This document shows, in pieces, positions 33,125 through 38,275 of a stretch of 38,275 nucleotides of DNA; position 1 is the stretch's first letter, and each line of letters opens with the position of its first letter. Location of the stretch: positions 1 through 38,275 of the forward strand of contig JBLMWU010000233.1 of NCBI GenBank assembly GCA_050257395.1, written 5' to 3'. The stretch comes from JAIRTY01 sp050257395. GTDB lineage: Bacteria > Actinomycetota > Actinomycetes > Streptosporangiales > Streptosporangiaceae. Made by a program: the position numbers and the translations under genes. The notes under the pieces are model-generated. The model was given only the letters and a program-made list of their open reading frames with translations, made no database searches and had not been told where the DNA came from.

Positions 33125-33984
33125 GGCGTCGGCGAAGCCGCCGGGTTCGCCGCCTTCTTGGCGCCGTAACACCCCCCGGTCAGCTGGACCGGCCCGCCGC
33201 CCGCGCCGACCCCGCCGGCCGGCAGCGCCGTGCCTGACGTCGAGGTGTCCGCCGGGCTGGGCGCGATGGTGTCGGTCGGGGTCGGGCCGGCCGTCGAGGT
33301 GTCCGTCGGGCTGGGGGCGGCGGTCGGCGTGGGCGGCGTGACCGGGGGCCCGGCGGTGGCGCCGGGCGTGCAGCTCGGCAGCGGTGCCGCGTGGTGCCTG
33401 GCGGTCTTGCCGCTGGCGTGCGGAGAGCTGCCGGGCGACGACGCCGTGGCGTGCGGGGCGCCGCTTTGCCTGCTCCCGGTGCCAGCGGGCACGCCCGCCG
33501 CCGGGCTCTGGCCGCCGCCGGTGAGCAGGCTGATCGGGGAGACCGTCTGCCTGAGGGTGTACAGGGTGAACACCCCCGCCACGACGATCACGACCGCGGC
33601 GGCCACCGCGACCGCGGGGCGCAGCCAGGCGATCGTGGCGGCCATGGGCCCCGGTGGCTGGCTGCGGTGGGCTGGCCCGTGCCGGGGCCGGCCGCTGGCG
33701 GGCCCCGCGGGCACTTCAGCCGGGCGCCGGACCGCTGCCGCTGCCCTGGCCCACTCGCGGCGCAGCAGCCCGAGGAGCCAGGCTGCCGCCGGTTCCAGCC
33801 GGATCCCGATCAGCCGGATCAGGTCGGCGGTCTCGGTGATCAGCAAGGCGGCCTGCAGCCGCAGCCGCGGCCGGGTCAGCTGACGGCGGATCTGCTGCAG
33901 GCCGTCGCCCGCAGGCTCGACATGATCCACCGCGGCGTGCATCGCGCGCCGGAGGATCTCGTCGAGGTCGTATTCGGTGGTCAT
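33121..33984 (-). CDS. Single-pass membrane protein, probable partner (anti-sigma candidate) of the adjacent ECF sigma factor
   Basis: A 287-aa protein with no family I can name. Residues 1-115 are cytoplasmic-looking, with acidic and helical segments (YDLDEILRRAMHAAVDHVE, LQQIRRQL) and a Pro/Arg-rich patch; residues 122-144 are a transmembrane helix (AVAVAAAVVIVVAGVFTLY); the rest is a Ser/Thr/Pro-rich extracytoplasmic stalk with repeats of PTDTSTAG type. No HxxxCxxC zinc motif of classical anti-sigma domains is seen. Its start lies 40 nt after the sigma gene stop on the same strand, the usual order for sigma and anti-sigma. A surface-sensing regulator is likely, but cognate binding is inferred only from position and topology. 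Confidence 0.7.
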   Translation of the reverse strand: MTTEYDLDEILRRAMHAAVDHVEPAGDGLQQIRRQLTRPRLRLQAALLITETADLIRLIGIRLEPAAAWLLGLLRREWARAAAAVRRPAEVPAGPASGRPRHGPAHRSQPPGPMAATIAWLRPAVAVAAAVVIVVAGVFTLYTLRQTVSPISLLTGGGQSPAAGVPAGTGSRQSGAPHATASSPGSSPHASGKTARHHAAPLPSCTPGATAGPPVTPPTPTAAPSPTDTSTAGPTPTDTIAPSPADTSTSGTALPAGGVGAGGGPVQLTGGCYGAKKAANPAASPTP

Positions 33985-34024
33985 CGGTCCCGCTCCAGGG
34001 CGCGGGCGGCCCCCCGCTGCCGCC

Positions 34025-34615
34025 TCATGACCCCTGCTCCAGTACTGCCCGCAGCGACGCGATCGCCCGGGCGGTGTGGCTCTTCACCGCACCTTTGCTG
34101 ATCCCCATGGTGCTGGCGATCTGCGCTTCCGGCAGGTCCAGGTAGTAGCGCAGGACAAGTGCCTCGCGCTGGCGCGCTGGCAGCCCCCGCAGCGCGTCGA
34201 TCACCTGGGAGCGCTCCAGCAGTGCCAGCGCACCGTGCTCGGCGCTCGGCATATCTGGCGCCGGCTTGGGAGCGTTGCGGTCCACGACCACCCGGTGCCT
34301 CAGCACCGAGCGGGCGCGGTTGACAACGGACTGTCGCAGGTAGGAGAGGGCTTTCTCGTTGTCCCGCAGCCGCCGCCACGCCCCGTGCATGGCGACGAAC
34401 GAGTCCTGCACCACTTCCTCCGCGGTCGCGACGTCGCGGACCAGCAGCATCGCCAGCCGTACCAGCGAGCGGTAGTGGGTGCCGTAGATCTCGGTCACCG
34501 CGCGGTCCGCATCCCATTCAGCCGTGACCGAGCCGAGCGCGCTGTCCGCCATCGCCAGTGTTTCGGTCACGTGAATGGGACGCGCTGCGACCGCATCGGG
34601 TTCACCTGGGGTCAT
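34025..34615 (-). CDS. SigE-family ECF RNA polymerase sigma factor
   Basis: Extracytoplasmic-function sigma factor of about 196 aa. Region 2 is YRSLVRLAMLLVRDVATAEE through VQDSFVAMHGAWRRL and SYLRQSVVNRARSVLRHR; region 4 is ALRGLPARQREALVLRYYLD, then LPEAQIASTMGISKGAVKSH, the helix-turn-helix that reads the -35 element. The linker is short and no regions 1 or 3 exist. Start choice is uncertain: ATG 34615, GTG 34630 and ATG 34552 all lack a good ribosome-binding site; residues before AVTEIYGTHY are not conserved. It heads a two-gene minus-strand unit with the membrane protein, placed between rsmE and the HIT gene. Confidence 0.92.
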   Translation of the reverse strand: MTPGEPDAVAARPIHVTETLAMADSALGSVTAEWDADRAVTEIYGTHYRSLVRLAMLLVRDVATAEEVVQDSFVAMHGAWRRLRDNEKALSYLRQSVVNRARSVLRHRVVVDRNAPKPAPDMPSAEHGALALLERSQVIDALRGLPARQREALVLRYYLDLPEAQIASTMGISKGAVKSHTARAIASLRAVLEQGS

Positions 34616-34834
34616 GGGTAATCTGCGCACCCCCGCGCCGGCTGCCTGGCCTCACTGGTCCATCCCCCCATAGTTCGTCCACGCTGAGTCTGCGTGCCGC
34701 GGCGCCCGCTGTGGGCATCACGCCGGGGGCGACGGTGGAGCACAGGTAACAGGCCCTGCACCGTGGGAGGCGTGCGCCGAGGGTTCACAACGAAGACACC
34801 ATATATGTCAGGGCTGGCACAGGGGGCTGCAAGC

Positions 34835-34840
34835 TAGGAT
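34835..34840 (+). promoter_or_regulatory. Candidate -10 box (TAGGAT) for a leaderless HIT gene transcript
   Basis: TAGGAT is followed by exactly 6 nt and the GTG start of the HIT gene. No ribosome-binding site lies in between. An AT-richer patch (ATATATGTC) is found about 35 nt upstream of the box, too far for a -35. Confidence 0.5.
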
Positions 34841-34846
34841 CAGGCC

Positions 34847-35188
34847 GTGGCTGATTGCCTTTTCTGCGGAATCGTAACCGGGGATATACCGGCAGTGGTG
34901 GTCGGCGAAAGCACCCGGACCCTCGCTTTCCGCGATATCAACCCCCAGGCGCCCACTCACGTGCTTGTCATCCCGAAGGATCATTATCCGGACCTGGCCG
35001 CGCTGGCCGGGGCGGACGACTCGCTGATGGCCGAGGTGGCCGCCCAGGCCGCCGAAGTGGCCCGGGCGGAAGGCCTGGACACCGGCTACCGGGTGGTGTT
35101 CAACACCGGGGCCGAGGCGGGCCAGACGGTTTTCCATGTGCATGCGCACGTGCTCGGCGGACGCCGGCTGACCTGGCCGCCCGGCTGA
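34847..35188 (+). CDS. HIT family nucleotide hydrolase
   Basis: A 113-aa HINT-type purine nucleoside phosphoramidase/hydrolase. Seen: CLFCGIVTGDIPAVVV at the start with the CxxC pair common in HINT proteins, TLAFRDINPQAPTHVLVIPK, and the His triad HVHAHVLGG near the end, whose middle His is the nucleophile. The family hydrolyses AMP-lysine or AMP-NH2-like substrates; the physiological target is unknown. The GTG start is set by the leaderless pattern. It is 66 nt upstream of phoH, a pairing common in actinomycetes. Confidence 0.93.
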   Translation: MADCLFCGIVTGDIPAVVVGESTRTLAFRDINPQAPTHVLVIPKDHYPDLAALAGADDSLMAEVAAQAAEVARAEGLDTGYRVVFNTGAEAGQTVFHVHAHVLGGRRLTWPPG

Positions 35189-35199
35189 CGGCCCGCGGA

Positions 35200-35205
35200 T
35201 ACCAT
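35200..35205 (+). promoter_or_regulatory. Candidate -10 box (TACCAT) for phoH
   Basis: TACCAT in the HIT-phoH gap would start a transcript near 35212 with a leader of about 43 nt. No -35 match. Read-through from the HIT gene is equally possible. Confidence 0.3.
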
Positions 35206-35254
35206 AGAGCCTACGGGCGCGGGGGCCCGCCCCGCCGAGGCGGAAAGAAGGATA

Positions 35255-36373
35255 TTGACTGACACTCCTGGCGATCCGCGTGGCCGCACCCGCGGGGGCA
35301 CAACCCCGGTGGCCGAATCGCCTATCAACGGTGGCACCAGGGTAAAAGTCGTCATCCCGGACGACCACTCGATGGTCAGCGTGCTGGGCTCCAGGGACGA
35401 ACTGCTGCGCGTCATCGAGCGGTCGTTTGACGCCGACATCCACGTCCGCGGCAACGAGATCACCATCACCGGCAGCCCGGCGGAGAGCGCGCTGGCGGCC
35501 GAGCTGTTCGAGGAGCTGATCGCGCTGCTGGAGGGTGGCGCGGAACTCACCGCGGGCGCGGTCGAGCGGATCGTGCCGATGCTGCGCCGCAAGTCCGGTG
35601 TCCGCCCCGCCGAGGTGCTGACGCTGGACATCCTGTCCTCGCGCGGCCGGACCATCCGCCCCAAGACCCTGAACCAGAAGCGCTACGTCGACGCCATCGA
35701 CGAGCACACCATCGTCTTCTGCATCGGCCCGGCCGGGACCGGCAAGACATACCTGGCCATGGCCAAGGCCGTGAAGGCGCTGCAGGCCAAGGAGGTCAAC
35801 CGGATCATCCTGACCCGGCCGGCCGTGGAGGCGGGGGAGCGGCTCGGCTTCCTGCCCGGCACCCTCTACGAGAAGATCGACCCCTACCTGCGGCCGCTGT
35901 ACGACGCGCTGCACGACATGCTCGACCCGGACTCCATCCCGCGGCTGATGGCGGCCGGCACCATCGAGGTCGCCCCCCTGGCGTACATGCGTGGTAGAAC
36001 GCTCAACGACTCCTTCATCATCCTGGACGAGGCGCAGAACACCTCGCCGGAGCAGATGAAGATGTTCCTCACCCGGCTCGGCTTCGGGTCCAAGATCGTG
36101 GTGACCGGCGACGTCACCCAGGTGGACCTGGGCCAGGGGCAGGCCAGCGGGCTGCGGCTGGTGCAGGGCATCCTCGAGGGCATCGAGGACATCCACTTCT
36201 CCCGGCTGACCAGCCACGACGTGGTCCGGCACCGGCTGGTCGGCGACATCGTCGACGCCTACGACCGTTACGACGCGCGCACCAGGGAAGAAGACCAGCC
36301 GCAGGCCCGGGCCGCCGGCAACTCCGGCCGCCGCCGCGACCAGCCCGGGCACCAGGGCAAGCGTGCCAAGTGA
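35255..36373 (+). CDS. phoH: PhoH-like ATPase
   Basis: Cytoplasmic P-loop ATPase of the PhoH/YbeZ type, which partners YbeY in rRNA maturation and RNA turnover. Seen: an N-terminal KH-like segment (VSVLGSRDELLRVIERSFDA, DIHVRGNEITITG), Walker A GPAGTGKT at 158-165, ILTRPAVEAGERLGFLPGTL, Walker B FIILDEAQNT, and KIVVTGDVTQVDL. A short Arg/Gln-rich tail ends the protein. The start is TTG 35255 with GAAGGA just upstream; a later start would remove only unconserved residues. Length 372 aa. ybeY follows within 14 nt. Confidence 0.95.
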   Translation: MTDTPGDPRGRTRGGTTPVAESPINGGTRVKVVIPDDHSMVSVLGSRDELLRVIERSFDADIHVRGNEITITGSPAESALAAELFEELIALLEGGAELTAGAVERIVPMLRRKSGVRPAEVLTLDILSSRGRTIRPKTLNQKRYVDAIDEHTIVFCIGPAGTGKTYLAMAKAVKALQAKEVNRIILTRPAVEAGERLGFLPGTLYEKIDPYLRPLYDALHDMLDPDSIPRLMAAGTIEVAPLAYMRGRTLNDSFIILDEAQNTSPEQMKMFLTRLGFGSKIVVTGDVTQVDLGQGQASGLRLVQGILEGIEDIHFSRLTSHDVVRHRLVGDIVDAYDRYDARTREEDQPQARAAGNSGRRRDQPGHQGKRAK

Positions 36374-36386
36374 GGCTGGGTCCCGC

Positions 36387-36899
36387 ATGAGCATCGAGGT
36401 CAACAACGAGTCAGGCGCCGGGGTGGACGAGGCCGGGCTGGCCGCGCTCGCCCGGTACGTGCTCGGCGAGATGCGGATCCACCCGCTGGCGGAGCTGTCG
36501 GTGCTGCTGGTGGACACCGCCACCATGACCGGCCTGCACGAGCACTGGATGGGCCAGCCCGGCCCGACCGACGTGCTGGCCTTCCCCATGGACGAGCTGC
36601 GCCCGCCGCCGCCGGGCACCGACCGGTCCGCCACCGAGCCGGGGCCGGTGCCGGGCCTGCTGGGGGACGTGGTGCTGTGCCCGGAGGTCGCGGAGGCGCA
36701 GGCCAAGCGGGCAGGCCAGCCGGCCGCGGACGAGCTGGAGATGCTGTGCACCCACGGCATCCTGCACCTGCTCGGCTACGACCACGCCGAGCCGGACGAG
36801 CGGACCGCCATGTTCAGCCTGCAGGACCGGCTGCTCGCCTCCTGGCGGGCGGAAAAGGCGGCCGGCCACGCTGCGGGAGGGCAGGAAGGACCCGGGTGA
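36387..36899 (+). CDS. ybeY: Endoribonuclease YbeY / rRNA maturation factor
   Basis: Zinc-dependent RNase involved in 16S rRNA 3'-end maturation and ribosome quality control. Seen: SIEVNNESG at the start, ELSVLLVDTATMTGLHEHWM, PTDVLAFPMDE, GDVVLCPEVAEAQA, and the zinc site HGILHLLGYDH, with three His in the H-x3-H-x5-H pattern. I chose ATG 36387, the family position; an in-frame GTG at 36363 would overlap phoH. Length is 170 aa, with a Pro-rich insertion (RPPPPGTDRSATEPG) in the middle and a short Gly/Ala tail. Confidence 0.94.
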   Translation: MSIEVNNESGAGVDEAGLAALARYVLGEMRIHPLAELSVLLVDTATMTGLHEHWMGQPGPTDVLAFPMDELRPPPPGTDRSATEPGPVPGLLGDVVLCPEVAEAQAKRAGQPAADELEMLCTHGILHLLGYDHAEPDERTAMFSLQDRLLASWRAEKAAGHAAGGQEGPG

Positions 36900-36906
36900 C
36901 GCCGTC

Positions 36907-38202
36907 ATGGCATGGCTCATCGTCGGCGCGGTAGCGCTCACCCTGGTCGCGGGGCTGGCCGCGTACGCGGAGATCGCACTGGTCCGGGTGTCCCGGGCGG
37001 GCGCCCGGGAGCTGGCGCACGTCGCCAGCAAGCCGGAGCGGCTGCCCACGGTGCTGGCCGAGGCGCCCCAGTACGTGAGCCTGCTGGCGCTGACCCGGGT
37101 GTGCGCCGAAGCCGGGGCCACCGTGGGGGTCGCCGCCGCGCTGGTGGGCTGGATGGGCGTGGACTGGCGGCCGTTCCTGATCTCGTTCGCCGTCATGACC
37201 GCCGTCTTCTATCTGGTCACCGGCATCGGGCCGCGGACGGTCGGGCATGCGAACGAGCTGCGGCTGGCGTCAGCCGCGGCGCGGGTCCTCTACCCGCTGG
37301 TCCGGGTGCTGGGCCCGCTGCCCGGCTGGCTGTTCGCCATCGGCAGCGTGCTCACCCCCGGCCGGGGCGGCCGGGAGGCCGTGTCCGCGTCCGAGGATGA
37401 GCTGCGCGGCCTGGTCGACCTGCTGGAGCAGCGCCAGCTCATCGAGCCGCGCGAGCGGGCGATGATCCATTCGGTGTTCGAGCTGGGTGAGACGATCGTC
37501 CGCGAGGTCATGGTGCCGCGCACCGACATCGTGTTCGTGGAGCGCGGCAAGACCGTGCGGCAGGCGATGTCACTGGCCCTGCGCAGCGGCTTCTCCCGGA
37601 TCCCGGTGGTCGGCGAGAACGAGGACGACGTGATCGGCATCGCCTACCTCAAGGACCTGGTGGCCCGCAGCCAGGACCACGCGGGCGGGGAGGCCGAGAA
37701 GGTCGAGTCGGTCATGCGGCCGGCGACCTTCGTGCCCGAGAGCAAGCCCATCGACGAGCTGCTGCGGGAGATGCAGGCCCGGCAGATCCACCTGGCGATC
37801 GTCATCGACGAGTACGGCGGCACCGCGGGCCTGGTCACCATCGAGGACATCCTCGAGGAGATCGTGGGCGAGATCGCCGACGAGTACGACCGCGAGCAGC
37901 CCACGGTGGAGTGGCTGTCCCCGGAACGGGCCCGGGTGACCGCCCGGCTGCCGGTCGCCGACCTCGCCGAGCTGTTCAGCGTGGACATCGAGGCCGAGGA
38001 CGTGGAGACGGTGGGCGGCCTGCTGGCCCAGCGGCTCGGCCGGGTGCCCATCCCCGGGTCGGTGGCCACCGTCTCCGGGCTCAGGCTGACCGCCGAGAGC
38101 ATGGCCGGCCGCCGTAACCGGATCGGCACTGTGACGGTCGAACGGGAAGCCACGGCCAGCGCCAACAGCTCGGCCGGCCCCGGCGGCGAGCCGGCGTCCT
38201 GA
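36907..38202 (+). CDS. CNNM/CBS domain membrane protein (CorC/HlyC-like)
   Basis: A 431-aa integral membrane protein of the CNNM transport/HlyC-CorC group, linked to Mg2+ or Co2+ efflux. Order: a DUF21/CNNM membrane domain at 1-150 with three or four hydrophobic segments (LIVGAVALTLVAGLAAY, VCAEAGATVGVAAALVGW, LISFAVMTAVFYLVTGIG); a tandem CBS pair, with VMVPRTDIVFVERGKTVRQA in the first and VIDEYGGTAGLVTIEDILEE in the second; and a C-terminal CorC/HlyC domain (VTARLPVADLAELFSVDI, DVETVGGLLAQRLGRVP). The segment preceding ybeY-CBS-era is standard in actinomycetes; era would be expected just to the right. The start lies 7 nt after the ybeY stop. Confidence 0.93.
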   Translation: MAWLIVGAVALTLVAGLAAYAEIALVRVSRAGARELAHVASKPERLPTVLAEAPQYVSLLALTRVCAEAGATVGVAAALVGWMGVDWRPFLISFAVMTAVFYLVTGIGPRTVGHANELRLASAAARVLYPLVRVLGPLPGWLFAIGSVLTPGRGGREAVSASEDELRGLVDLLEQRQLIEPRERAMIHSVFELGETIVREVMVPRTDIVFVERGKTVRQAMSLALRSGFSRIPVVGENEDDVIGIAYLKDLVARSQDHAGGEAEKVESVMRPATFVPESKPIDELLREMQARQIHLAIVIDEYGGTAGLVTIEDILEEIVGEIADEYDREQPTVEWLSPERARVTARLPVADLAELFSVDIEAEDVETVGGLLAQRLGRVPIPGSVATVSGLRLTAESMAGRRNRIGTVTVEREATASANSSAGPGGEPAS

Positions 38203-38275
38203 GGGCCGCTGAGCGCCCCGCTGCCTGCCGCCTGCGCCGTCCGGGCGGGATGCCGGTGACGCCCCGGCGGCGGAC

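Noticed and set aside
34808..36760. 650-codon minus-strand open frame opposite the HIT, phoH and ybeY genes
   Set aside because: The plus strand shows three complete conserved families; the minus frame is low complexity without any motif.
38203..38275. Possible start of era or another gene at the right edge
   Set aside because: Only 73 nt remain and no conserved N-terminal motif can be read; a GTG at about 38257 is not enough evidence.

Overview
The window is chromosomal DNA of a very GC-rich actinomycete. Evidence: about three quarters G+C by eye, near-total G or C at third codon positions, frequent GTG starts, start codons lying directly on -10 boxes, and family versions typical of Actinobacteria (four-zinc-repeat DnaJ in an hrcA-dnaJ operon, DUF3097, DUF1707, DUF4870, SigE-family ECF factor). 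I cannot fix the order or genus. The left edge cuts miaB one codon after the family's YGCQ motif; the right edge lies just after a CNNM/CBS protein gene.

Layout. (1) 1-4356, plus strand: tRNA modification and lysine/peptidoglycan precursor genes, miaB (partial) - extradiol-dioxygenase-like - miaA - dapF - VOC protein, tightly packed with overlaps. (2) 4357-6300: a small accessory patch with a short minus-strand gene tail, an MFS exporter gene lacking its first membrane helix, and a GNAT acetyltransferase. (3) 6290-17711, minus strand: aceB - glcD - glcE - glcF, then a STAND NTPase with TPR repeats, then a secreted GH3/PA14 glycosidase with its own promoter. (4) 17931-19472: hflX. (5) 19473-20021: the only long stretch without a recognisable gene; it holds hairpins, a -10-like box, a lower-GC patch and ambiguous small ORFs. 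(6) 20022-22275: a HutI-like amidohydrolase, then holA. (7) 22320-38202: a housekeeping block of rpsT, lepA, DUF1707/DUF4190 protein, MOSC protein, hemW, DUF4870 and DUF3097 proteins, hrcA-dnaJ-rsmE, a SigE-type sigma factor with a membrane partner, HIT, phoH, ybeY and a CNNM/CBS protein.

How the genes work together. Glycolate oxidase (GlcDEF) makes glyoxylate and malate synthase A condenses it with acetyl-CoA to malate, so the 11.7-17.7 kb operon is a complete glycolate-to-malate route. HrcA controls hrcA-dnaJ through a CIRCE operator. PhoH, YbeY, RsmE, LepA, HflX, MiaA and MiaB all act on ribosomes, rRNA or tRNA. From memory of other actinomycetes, two conserved neighbourhoods usually found apart (miaB-miaA-dapF-hflX and holA-rpsT-lepA-hemW-hrcA-dnaJ-phoH-ybeY) are joined here, with the HutI-like gene where comEC usually precedes holA.

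I did not find a convincing new multi-gene system. The best leads are the orphan unit at 19.5-20.0 kb, the STAND-TPR gene behind the glycolate operon, the damaged divergent pair at 4.36-4.55 kb, a HutI-like enzyme with apparent active-site changes, a Trp-Pro-Gly-rich membrane protein, and a recurrent TANNNT-N6-start arrangement that points to leaderless transcripts. No tRNA, rRNA, CRISPR array or insertion sequence was recognised.
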